This document shows positions 43,601 to 54,754 of a stretch of 64,000 bases of DNA, piece by piece. The notes under the pieces were generated by a model. That model had not been told where the DNA came from, ran no database searches, and worked only from the letters and a program-made list of their open reading frames with translations. Source of the DNA: Mangifera indica (Eukaryota; Streptophyta; Magnoliopsida; Sapindales; Anacardiaceae). Location of the stretch: assembly GCF_011075055.1 (NCBI RefSeq), contig NC_058137.1, positions 4,082,771 through 4,146,770 of the forward strand, given 5' to 3'. The translations under genes were made by a program, and so were the position numbers. How positions within the stretch are numbered: position 1 is the stretch's first letter; every line of letters begins with the position of its first letter.

Positions 43601-44547
43601 CTCAAGCTTGCTCATTTAAGAAACCAAGCCCGACACATGATTCATGCCAAAAAGAAAAATGGGTAGATAGCATTACTCTTTTATTTATATTAATTATTAA
43701 ATATTTTCTTAATATAATTTTAAATTATTACATATCTATAAATTTCTTATATTTAATTAATTAGATAAATCCAAAATTACTGGTTATTACATATTTAATG
43801 AAGTGACATTATTATTACCCCACATTTTATCTTATTAAGCCTTATGAAAAAAACTCTGATAAAACTTTTAAGTTATTTAAATATCTCAACATATCCATGT
43901 TGTATTGACATTTTAACTAATTATTCTTTTATCAATCTTTAATATATATTAAATTTCCACAAGTCACCCGTGAATTTGGTCCATCGCAAGGCATGATTTG
44001 AGAAGCCAACACGGCATGCCTATTATATTGGCTTATTGTTAAAATTTTGACCTAGCTCATAAATAATTGTGATTACCCATTAATTTTATCAGAATAAAAA
44101 TTTGGCAAAAGACAAATTTATTTCTTTTTTGTTTTTAAATCAAGAATTAGGATAGATTTAAAAATTATTTATACTATATTTCAATAAAATACATTTTCCT
44201 TTTTTAGTATAAAATACTATTAAAATCAATGAAGAGTATCATGATTGCATTTGTATATATCAAATTTGATCGTCACTCCTTAATAATTTAATCAAGAAAT
44301 TAATTTGGTAGAGGTATAAAGAAACAAATCTACGAATTAATATACTAATAAGAGGGAAAAAATTAAAAAAAATAAAACCTGTATAGCACATATATCAGAG
44401 AGATTTTGATTGTTTATATATCATACAAACTAAACACCAAAACTCAAATTTCCGTTAAACAAAATCTCAAGATTCCCTAGCAAAAATTGACCAGTTTCTC
44501 TTCGAATAATGTTCAGAGGTATTTGTCTGTTAATTAGACAGAAGCTC
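40635..44547. other. Gene-free stretch
   Basis: AT-rich with no gene visible. Degenerate TTGAGCTCAA/GGCTCAA words occur near 42840-43020. The short open frames at 43251-43764 have no family resemblance I can see. Confidence 0.45.
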
Positions 44548-44554
44548 TATAAAA
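44548..44554 (+). promoter_or_regulatory. TATA box of the first P450 gene
   Basis: TATAAAA, set in a slightly less AT-rich context (CTCTATAAAAGCAGCC), lies 58 bp before the start codon. That spacing fits a transcription start about 30 bp downstream and a short leader. Confidence 0.6.
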
Positions 44555-44611
44555 GCAGCCTGGTTTTCCTATGCCTTGAGCATGTACAAAACATAGTATA
44601 ATTTATCATAA

Positions 44612-46293
44612 ATGGATAGCGAGATTGTGGGAATAGTTATAGCCCTTTTGCTATGGGTTATATGGGCAATGGTAACTGTGCGTCGCTACCGTCGTGTGGA
44701 GGAGCTACGGCAACTGCCACCAGGGCCAAAATGTTGGCCAGTTGTTGGGAACATCTTTCAGCTGGGTTTGATTCCGCATGTTTCGTTTGCCAAATTGGCT
44801 AATAAACATGGCCCCATCATGACTCTATGGCTCGGTTCAATGTGTACCGTGGTGGTCTCTTCTAATGAAGTGGCTCGAGACATGTTCAAGAACCATGACG
44901 TCGTTCTTGCCGGAAGAAAAATCTACGAGGCCATGAAGGGTGAGTATGGAACTGAGGGCTCTATTATAACATCTCAATATGGCCCCCATTGGCGTATGCT
45001 ACGGCGTTTGTGTACTACTGAATTCTTTGTGACTAGCCGTCTCGATGCTATGCGAGAAGTGAGGAGTAGGTGCATCGATCGCATGGTTAAATATGTAGAA
45101 GACGCTAGTTCATGTGGCACCAATGCCATTGATGTTGGGAGATTCTTGTTCTTGATGGCTTTTAATTTGATTGGAAATCTTATTTTTTCTAAGGATTTAT
45201 TAGACCCCAAATCAGAAACAGGGGCCAAATTTTTTTACCACGCAGGTAAAGTTATGGAGTTTGCTGGCAAACCAAACGTGGCAGATTTCTTGCCAATTTT
45301 AAGATGCCTTGATCCTCAAGGTATTAGGAGAAAAACCCAATTTCATGTTGATCGAGCCTTTGAAATCGCAGGAGAGTTCATTCAAGAAAGGGCCAAAAGT
45401 AACATAGAGACAAACAAAAAAGATTTCTTGGATGTGCTTTTGGAATTCCGTGGTGATGGACTGGAGGAGCCCTCGAAATTTTCTTCAAGAACAATCAATG
45501 TTATCGTGTTTGTAAGTTATTTCATATTAAAGTTATCTCAATCTTATAATAAAAAAATTTCTTGTCAATTGGGCATTCTGATAATAATTCTGCTGTTAGA
45601 TTAATCACTCATAAGATTAAAGTAATAAATTATACACAAAACCCTAATATTAATATATTGTTATGTTTTTATCAGGAGATGTTCACGGCAGGAACTGACA
45701 CAACGACGAGCACATTGGAGTGGGCAATGGTTGAGCTGCTTCAAAACCCTGAGAAACTAAAGAAAGTCCAGGATGAGCTGAGGAGCACCATAAGTAGAAA
45801 CAAAAAGCTTGAAGAGAAGGACATTGAGAAACTTCCATATCTTCAAGCAGTCATAAAGGAAACATTGAGACTTCACCCACCGTTGCCGTTCTTAGTTCCC
45901 CACATGGCCATGGATTCGTGCAACATGTTGGGCTACTATATTCCGAAAGAGACACAAATTCTGGTGAACGTTTGGGCGATTGGACAGGACCCAAGAACTT
46001 GGAAAGACCCGCAGGTGTTCAAGCCAGAAAGGTTTTTGGAAAAGGATAAGGCCGATTACAAGGGGCATCATTTTGAGTTTATACCATTTGGGTCCGGCCG
46101 CAGAATGTGTCCAGCCATGCCTCTTGCTTCTCGTGTGCTGCCGCTGGCGCTGGGGTCCCTTTTGTACTCATTTGATTGGAAGTTGGGAGATGGAGTTAAG
46201 CCTGAGACCATGGATATGAGTGAAAGAATGGGTATTACTCTTAGGAAGGCTGTTCCATTGAAGGCCATACCACTGCCTTACAAGGGCTATTAG
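44612..46293 (+). CDS. Cytochrome P450, CYP76A-like (first copy)
   Basis: A haem-thiolate monooxygenase anchored in the endoplasmic reticulum. Exons 44612-45511 and 45676-46293 join across a phase-0 GT-AG intron, giving 505 residues, a normal plant P450 length. Visible parts: membrane anchor (about 4-22), PPGP hinge (36-39), C-helix WRMLRR, I-helix AGTDTT (305-310), K-helix ExxR (E362-R365), FKPERF and the haem loop FGSGRRMCPA with Cys445. Position C+2 is Ala where Gly is usual. The intron before the I-helix is the usual CYP76-type position. The best family recall is CYP76A (eggplant CYP76A1/A2). CYP76 enzymes oxidise monoterpenols, fatty acids and other small molecules; the substrate here cannot be read. 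It is clearly diverged from the copy at 51.9 kb. Confidence 0.93.
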
Positions 46294-47603
46294 ACAGTTG
46301 GGATAATCGTAATTTCACTCCTGTGATTTGATTTAAATACCTGTAGTTCAGTAGAATTGTTTGATAACATTTTGGTCCATGTCAGAAACATTTTAGTACC
46401 TTAGGTTAATTTTGGGGACATGGACCAAAAAGTTACTAAAAAGTTCTACCAGACGAAAGTTTATTTAGACCAAACGTTAGGGATGAAATTTTATTTTCCT
46501 GGAAAAACCCACGTAAATGTGAACTTATACTCCAATAGCTGGTATGTACTGAATTGTAAATCCTAGATCGTTGTCTATTGAATTATACAGCAATAATATA
46601 TGTTTAGTTATGTATTATTATATAATAGAATAATATTTTATTATTTTTTTAAAATCATACAAATCACACCATCATCCATAAATATACTATTAATCAATCT
46701 AAAATCTAAATTAACTCAAATTTGATTGTTAATTTAATTTAATTGAGTTCGAAACGAGTTATCATGACCCAAACTTGAACCTGAACTTAGGCCAAAGATG
46801 GATAATTGTTTCGAGCTCTAATCATGCTATGTTTTTCAAAAGGTTTGGTAATACAGATAAAATAACATTGTCTTAATTTAAGGCAAAAGGACTCACTTTT
46901 TTGCATAATGTAGAAGCAAAACTACAATTTTCTTTGACTGATGCATTCTCATTTTTCGATTCAAGGAATTCTATTCAATCTTGAAGATTCACATCACACA
47001 GGTTACTCTCATTCTCTGTAAAGCATTCTTCCAAGGCAAAGCAAGAACCATCACTGTCGCCGACTAGGTTCGAATTTATTCTTCTCCTTCTTTCACTCAC
47101 CGTCAGTGAGTTATCGGTAAGATATTCAATCTTCAATCAACAAATTCAAATCAAATTCATTTCAAGAAAATTAATTCATTCTGCAAATTGTTCAGTTTGT
47201 CACTGCATAAAAGACTTCTGTAATACAATTGTTGAATTGTATGAATAGTCAGGAGAGTTTTGATTGGTCAAACTTCTAATTTTTCAATTTTGACTTTTAT
47301 TGCCTAGACGATCGTCTTCGGAGATGCGACAACTTGCTTAGCAGCATATTTTGATGAAAACCTGTTACTTCCAAATTAAGCATATTAATATAGTTATTAG
47401 ATATATACAACTGAAACTCGGATTTATTAAATACCCTTTAGGCAGTGACTACAAGAAAACCAGCCAAAGAAAGCACAAAAACTTGAAGCTCTTGAGGTAT
47501 TATTCATTTTGTTTTTGCTTAATGATTGATTTTTTGGTGGACCTTGATAGTCTTGTGCAGCTCTTGTTGTTTGGTGTATAGTTTGAAGCTTTCAAATATA
47601 AAT
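46294..47603. other. Intergenic region between P450 copies
   Basis: No gene is seen. Near 46885 the word GGCAAAAGGACTCA resembles the end of the Mutator-like elements, but no partner was found. The short open frame at 47351-47581 is unassigned. Confidence 0.4.
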
Positions 47604-47690
47604 AGAATGGAAAATTATATTTCACTGGTTCCCGTTGTGCCTAGTCAAAGCAAAGATGCCCTCCCTCTATTTTAATTATTTAATTGCAAA
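47604..47690 (+). repeat. Duplicated P450 upstream block, copy 1
   Basis: It contains CCCGTTGTGCCTAGTCAAAG and CCCTCTATTTTAATTATTTA. The same text, with few changes and a roughly 35-bp indel, recurs at 50931-51050 upstream of the intact second gene. It marks how far the tandem duplication reached. Confidence 0.8.
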
Positions 47691-47700
47691 AATGCCCTCC

Positions 47701-47707
47701 TATATAA

Positions 47708-47738
<31 letters not shown>

Positions 47739-47763
47739 CAAATATATATATATATATATATTA

Positions 47764-47806
<43 letters not shown>

Positions 47807-47812
47807 TATATC
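47701..47812. repeat. (TA)n microsatellite
   Basis: About 110 bp of interrupted TA repeats. It sits in the former promoter of the broken P450 copy. Confidence 0.9.
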
Positions 47813-47848
47813 TATCAAGGTTCAATATTTGAGAGCAAAAGAGATACA

Positions 47849-49106
47849 ATGTGGCCTCTTACTTTTCTGTTCTGACTTAGCATCATGTCGGCGTCAACCC
47901 TTTTCTTCATTCGGAGAACGGCCAGCCGTAACCAGCTCCCCCGAGGGCCACCAGCATGGCGAATATTTGGCAACATGTTCCAGCTTGGTTCGATGCCACA
48001 TTGCAGCATGACCAACTTAAGAAAGAAGTATGGTGATGTTATTTGGCTTAAATTGGGTAGCATAAAGGCAGTCGAAAATATATATTGAATTTACTGGTTT
48101 CAATCTTTATATTTGTAAGTTCAATATATATTTCTGCTATGATGTTAGAGCACAAACCAAACGACGGGTTTAATATACTAAATATTCCTAGATATAAGGG
48201 ACAACACACCTAACTAAAAAATTGACTAAACCAAATGACGACTTTAATAGTCTATAGTGGTTGCATTTAAACACTGGCATTTGAGACTCAAATAAAAAGA
48301 AGAAAAAAGAGTCTCATGTTAAAGTGAGTGATATATAAGTGTGCAGATTGAATCTTAACACAAGTCAATTAGTTTTGTTTAATATAGATTTTAATTTTCA
48401 CAGTTGTAAGCCCAATACATATTTCCGATAAAAAACAACAAGTAGCAGCACTGAATGGGCGTTGTCTGAGCTCCTTCGAAGCCCGGAGACATTAAACAAA
48501 GCCAAAGCTAAACTTGCGCAAGTGGTTGGACCAAAAGGAATGGTTGAAGAAAGTGACATTGCAAATCTTCCATACTTGCAGGCCGTGATTAAAGAAACTC
48601 TAAGATTACATCCTCCGGTTCCCTTGCTTCTTCCCCGAAGTGCTATCGAAGACACGAAATTTCGTGGTTATCACATACCCAAAGATACTCAACTTCTGGT
48701 AAATGCTTGGGCAATTGGAAGAGACCCAGACGTATGGAATGACCCTTTGCCATTTAAGCCTGAAAGATTCTTAGACTCTACAGTTGATTACAAGGGCCAA
48801 CATCATGAATCTATTCCATTTGGAGCTGGAAGAAGAATGTGTGTAGGTCTGCCTTTAGGTCACCGAATACTTCACCTAACGTTGGGGTCATTGCTTAATG
48901 AATTTGACTGGGAACTTTGTGGTAATGTCTCTAAGGAGAGCATAAACATGAATGATAGATTAGGCGTAACCATTCGAAAGGTTGAGCCACTATTTGCTCT
49001 GCCTAAAAGATGTAATCATGACTATGAATGGTTAAAAAATAGTTTATACGTAATGTTATATCATTCAGGTAATCTTTTATTATTAAATATAAAATATTAT
49101 TCCTAA
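47849..49106 (+). pseudogene. Broken CYP76A-like P450 copy
   Basis: The former start ATG (47849) is followed in frame by TGA at 47873-47875, in the membrane anchor. The frame then continues recognisably through a GNMFQLGSMPH hinge to about residue 62 of the intact relative. Roughly 240 codons, including the C-helix, most of exon 1 and its splice donor, are missing. Homology resumes in exon 2 at about 48425. An in-frame TAA (48429-48431) sits where the I-helix GSE residues should be. Beyond it, exon 2 is open: TTSSSTEWAL, KETLR, FKPERF, the haem loop FGAGRRMCVG, and the C-terminus, which runs past the old stop to 49106. It is closest to the gene at 51941-53547 and cannot give a working enzyme. 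Confidence 0.9.
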
Positions 49107-50930
49107 AAAATATAAATAAATTGTATTTATGACAAGTAAAACTATCCAAATCATATATGAATTTATACATGTTATATATTTTACATTAAAAAAACAAAAA
49201 TCAATATAATCAAATATACAATTATATATGACAGGAAATGATATATTTAGAGTATATTCTAACATAAGAAGTCACATAGCTAAAAATATATTCTAATTTA
49301 GGAAATTATATGTTTGAAATATATCAAAACTTCCCCCTCAAACAAAGTAAGCAAAAAATTTTGTTAAATTGAGTTTGTAATGCAAGTCATGAAATCATCG
49401 AGATGATAGGTTTTGGAAAAAAACGTTTGTTATCTAATCAATAGAAGGTATAAGAGTGAGATGAAATATGTCACTAACAAGATGATGACAAACAAAATGA
49501 TAAATAATCTCTATGTGTTAAATGCACTCATACAAAATAATTGCGAACAATTTAAATGATACTTCAATTGTTATAATTGATGTTTGTAGTATTGGAATGA
49601 GAAACCTCATGTTGTAATGTGATTCTAAAAAAGTTTTACCCTTATAAGAGAAATACTCCTTTTACTTGACTACTTTTGAATTATATAAAAACTTATAAAG
49701 TTCAAACTTATCAAAATAAGAAAAATACCAAAAATATCTTTCATACAAATCCAAATGGGTGAAAACATTCAAAGGTGTCATAAAGAATCCACAATTCAAG
49801 TGTGTCTAGTAAACATCTCATATATAACACAAACATCAATTAAGGTATCTCAAATACATAAAACTAAAAAAAATACATTATCACTTATGATTAATCCCTC
49901 TCACGTCTCGATGTTACCTAATACACCATTAAACAGTTGCTAAATCAACTATCACTTGTAAAACATAAATGGATAAGAAGGAGTGAAAATCACCTAGTAA
50001 ATAGGCATCTATAGTCCTACATTCCATTCTCTTGTTCTTTTCCACACATCTAATTAGTCTAACATTCATAATCATTTTCTCTCTTGTTATTTAGGGTACT
50101 ACTTTGACCCAAACTTTGATGACATAGAATACAAATGCATGTAAAAGAACATCTTTTTTCAAAATCATTGATGAAAGCATTTTTCAAAATCAGTATCATT
50201 AAATCATTAAAATATTCATGTTGATCAAACTAGGTTAAAGTAAAGATTCAATACCTTAGCCATATGACTTAATCTCTCAAGGTATCATATTTCATGCTAT
50301 GAAATGAGATAGCCAATTTACAGATTCTCTCATAACACTTCTCTATAAGTGCACATATCTTTGTGGATGTATATGGTGAATAACACAAAATAACACATCT
50401 TTTCTATGAGTATGACACCTTTCTATGGGTATATAGCCTCCATCATAACTACCCATTTATAATAATCTACTAAAAAACACATATAAAAACATAGTGAGAA
50501 AAACATATTTTTATGAATGACTTTAAATCACTCTATCTTCATGATCTCTACCATTAAAAATATGGATAAATTATATGTTTCTGTATGAAACTATTTTAAT
50601 AATCATATTTCAAAAGTTTATAATTAGTTAAAAATTGGCTTCTACTGAGTCTCAATATATAGTAGAGAGACTTAACATTTTTTACTAATGATAATAAAAA
50701 CCATGAACAGAAAAACACAATGCATTAGAAATGAGAGCATGCGAGAAGACATTACAAAAGAAGATGTTTTTCTTCGTCTCATCCAATATCCTCATTTAAA
50801 TTAAACCTCGAGAAGAGACTATGCAAAAAAGAAAGTGATTTTCTTTATTTTATCTCAACAATACAAATAAATGGGAGCTATAGTGTTTGAAAATGTTAAA
50901 ACTCAAGACAAAATTGTAAATACACGTAGA
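49107..50930. other. Gene-free stretch between the broken and intact P450 copies
   Basis: AT-rich, with no gene recognised and no further P450 exon fragment found on either strand. Confidence 0.45.
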
Positions 50931-51050
50931 AATGGAAATATATAATTCACTGGTCCAACTAATTTGTCCATATTGTGGCAGCATAAATGTTTCCCGTTGT
51001 GCCTAGTCCAAGCAAAGATGCCACGCTCCCTCTATGTTAATTATTTAATA
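50931..51050 (+). repeat. Duplicated P450 upstream block, copy 2
   Basis: It carries TTCCCGTTGTGCCTAGTCCA and CTCCCTCTATGTTAATTATT, matching 47604-47690. It lies about 0.9 kb upstream of the intact gene, against about 0.2 kb upstream of the broken one, so one side has gained or lost roughly 700 bp. Confidence 0.8.
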
Positions 51051-51167
51051 AATGGTTCTACATATAGTCGTGTCACATATTTCTTATATTAAAAACCAAT
51101 TAAAATAATACTTAAAGTCAACTTAATGAGTTGATATACTAGAACCGGCCTTAATAAAATTGAGTCT

Positions 51168-51170
<3 letters not shown>

Positions 51171-51198
<28 letters not shown>
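51171..51198. repeat. (ATGT)n microsatellite
   Basis: Seven or so tandem ATGT/TATG units, followed by a short ATA run. Confidence 0.9.
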
Positions 51199-51940
51199 AA
51201 TAATAATAATAAGAATGTTTACTATATTGATCTTTTAAATTTATATTATTTTTCATAGAAAGGACAGAGTTGGAGGCGGAATCTAATATCTTTAACCCTA
51301 TATTATATGATTCGGTTGTCATAAACATTTTAATACTCAACCTAATATCACTCACCCACCATTGCTCCGACTCATTAGTTTAATCAAATTAAATTCTCTT
51401 CAATTCATTAGTCTTGATATTTTTAAGGCATTGGATTTGTTTCTGATTTAAAAAGTTAACTTTGTAAAAGAGCAAACCCCAATAAAAAATCATTAATTTT
51501 CTCTTATTATTTTCAGATTACCTGGCAAAGTTAACCAAATCATTTATTAGAATTTAGGAGTTGAAGATACAGATTCAAAAACGTATATTAAACTATGTGT
51601 ATTAATATAGAATTGGTTGGTGTCAAGAGCAGATTTGTTAGAGTGTATGAGTCAAGTTTTCTCTTGATTTGAAAGAATCAAAAGTTATTTCTTTCTTGAA
51701 CAAGATCCAAACCAAAGAGTATCTCAGCCATTTGTTCTCTTTCGCAAGCAAACAACTTTGTCTCAATACAAACAGCAATGGTGGTCAATTTATAGACTTT
51801 GTCAAATTTCCTTAGTAGTGATAGTCGTTTTGTAAGCGGCCTGCCATAGTTATTGCATGCTAGGTCAAACTAATTTAATTAAAGCTAGCTGTGCTTATTT
51901 ATGCTATCAAGTTTCACAATCTTCCAGCAAAAATTTTTCA

Positions 51941-53547
51941 ATGTCGCCTGTTTCTTTCATTGTCTTTGTTATCATCATCTTGTCGTCAACCCTCCTCCTC
52001 CGCAGGAGGAAATCCAGACGTGGGCAGCTTCCCCCTGGACCTCCAGGATGGCCGATAGTTGGAAACATGTTCCAGCTTGGTTCGATGCCTCATCGCACCC
52101 TTAATGACTTAAGAGACAAGTATGGTGAAGTTATTTGGCTAAATTTTGGTGCCAAAGACACCATGGTACTTCTCTCAGCCAAAGCAGCCACCGATTTCTT
52201 CAAGAATCATGATCTTTCCTTTGCGGATCGCAACATTATTGAAATAATGCGAGCTCACGACTATTACAGGAGCTCATTAGCCTTGGCACCATATGGTTCG
52301 TTTTGGCGGCTACTAAGACGCCTCGTTACAATTGATATGTTAGTCAACAAACGCATCAATGAAACAGTCTCTATACGGAGAAAATGTGTTAACGACATGT
52401 TAATATGGATCGAAAAGGAGGCGTCTCAGGGAAATGGAGAGGGGCGAAGAAGCATTCATGTGGCACGCTTCGTCTTCCTCTCGAGCTTTAACCTGCTAGG
52501 AAACCTCATGCTGTCGCGTGATTTGTTGGACCCGAATTCAAAGGATGCTGCGGAGTTTTTTGCCTCAATGATAGGGCTAATGGAATGGGGTGGGCATCCA
52601 AATATCTCAGATTTTTTTCCCTTTTTGCGGTGGCTAGATCCCCAAGGATTGAAGAGAAAGATGAAAAGGGATCTCGGTAAGGCCATGAAGATCGCTTCTA
52701 AGTTTGTTAAGGAAAGAGTTGAAGAGATGAAAGAAGGTGATAGGGTGAGGAAAGATTTCTTGGATGTTTTGCTTGAGTTTGAAGGCAATGGAAAGGATGA
52801 GCCAGCAAAACTTTCTGACGAGCAGCTTAACATTTTTATACTGGTAATTTTACGCATCAACCACTGCAATTAATCTTCCATTGTCAATTTAACTTATAGT
52901 TACTGTATGATTGAATGCATTAATATCATATCCTGCAGGAAATATTTTTGGCTGGATCAGAAACAACAAGCAGCTCCATTGAATGGGCATTGACGGAGCT
53001 CCTATGCAAACCTGAGTCGTTGAACAGGGTCAAGGCTGAACTTGCAGAGGTCGTTGGACCAAATCGAAAGCTTGAAGAAAGTGACATTGAAAATCTTCCA
53101 TACTTGCAGGCTGTGATCAAAGAAAATCTCCGCTTACATCCTCCAATTCCGTTCCTAATTCCTCGAAGAGCAATGGAAGACACCAATTTCAATGGGTATC
53201 ACATACCCAAGAACACACAAGTTTTGATAAATGCCTGGGCGATCGGCAGAGACCCAGATGTGTGGAGTGAGCCATTGTCATTTAAACCTGAGAGATTTTT
53301 GGGGTCTAAAGTTGATTACAAGGGGCAAAACTATGAACTGATTCCATTTGGAGCTGGGAGAAGAATGTGTGCAGGTGTGCCCTTAGCTCACCGAATGCTT
53401 AACCTGTTATTAGGCTCGTTGCTTCATGAATTTGACTGGGAACTTGATTGTTGTAAAGAGACTATGGATATGACGGATAGGTTGGGCATAACTATGCGAA
53501 AGAGTGAACCATTATATGCCTTGCCTAAAAGTAAAAGATGTATATGA
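51941..53547 (+). CDS. Cytochrome P450, CYP76A-like (second copy)
   Basis: Exons 51941-52843 and 52939-53547 join at a phase-0 GT-AG intron, giving 503 residues. Order of parts: hydrophobic anchor at the N-terminus, RRRKSRR stop-transfer patch, PPGPPGWP hinge, C-helix WRLLRR, I-helix AGSETT (306-311), K-helix ExxR (E363-R366), FKPERF, and the canonical haem loop FGAGRRMCAG with Cys445. It is very close to recalled eggplant CYP76A sequences across the second exon. The substrate is not predictable. An in-frame ATG at 51857 would add 28 residues. I prefer 51941 because the hydrophobic anchor then starts at once, as in other family members. It is the intact sister of the broken copy at 47849. Confidence 0.93.
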
Positions 53548-54754
53548 ACAGAAAATACAAAATAAAATGTAGCAGAAATAAGTTCATTATCATTGTTCAG
53601 AAAAGGAAAATATCAGCGTGTCAGAAAAATTGTTGAGATTTTCATTAATATATTGAATTAGAGAAGTGGGTTTTGAGATGAGATGTGGCTTTTGTCCTTG
53701 TTTTGAAGCAAAAGTTCCTCTGGTGAGACAGTTTAGCTTAGAATAGCAATATTGCATTGTATGATTATAGTTTGAGAGGTCTAATGTTGCAGGCAGGGGT
53801 ATCACCGAAAATAGATTCTTCGACCATTTAGGGCTAAAAGACAAACAGGTCGTTTCCTTCTCTCTAAGTGAAAACCTCAAGATATACTATACCTTGTAAA
53901 ATTAGGATTAGCTCAAATCTGACTGTACAATATAAAGTTAAGACAAGCCGAGTTTAAACTTTCTGTCCAACTTCAGCTCAGGTTCAAACATCTCTTATCA
54001 AGGCTTAACGAGCCCTAATTCTTGTAAAACGAGCCAAACTCAAATTTGTCTTATTTTAAATTTAATTATTTTAAATTTAATTCAATTTGAAGGTGGCAGG
54101 TTTAGATTTTTGCATTTTCCAACATGGTACAGTCGTACTTATGCGCCATCGTCATTTTCCTTATTGCTGGATGATACAATGCTAAATCAAATTGAGAAAT
54201 TGCCGCAATTATTCATAAACAGAGAAGCAATTAAAGAAAAGAGCCCAAATTCACAATGCAAAGCAACATTTTTCTATAAAAGACTTAAGAATAATATACA
54301 GAGATTATTCAGAATTATTGAATTACCATGCTCTAAGCTTTGCACACCATGACTACATGATAATCATATAGGAATAATTGCTGGGTGAGATCCAGCTTGG
54401 ATTCAAAAGTTACAAACATGCAAAAAAGTTTCACATAGATATGTCATCTGGGAACTGAAGTGAACTGCATGTTAAGATACAAATGATTTACAATGTAGCG
54501 GCAAGAGGGAACCAAACTTGTACACTACTCAAACAAATAAAAGAATATGTGCATCACCACAAAATAACTCACAAAGCCTTGATCTAAATGAGATACAAAG
54601 ATTTGGTTAAAAAGCCTTCTCTGTTCCAAGTTCCAACACTTCGACAAGCAGTCATAGAATTTTTGCCTATGGCACTAACCAACCAAACCAATTTAAACAG
54701 GGTAGATTGATTTATGAAACTACTTACCTTCTTCCTACTGTAAGTAATGTCTTT
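53548..54754. other. Convergent 3' flanks of the P450 and DUF668 genes
   Basis: No gene is visible. The two ends are probably 3' UTRs. Between 53890 and 54090 are degenerate GAGCCAAACTC-like words also seen near 42.9 kb. Confidence 0.45.

Noticed and set aside
51857..51940. 28-residue N-terminal extension of the second P450
   Set aside because: The added residues would precede the hydrophobic anchor, unlike other CYP76 proteins. The ATG at 51941 gives the usual architecture.
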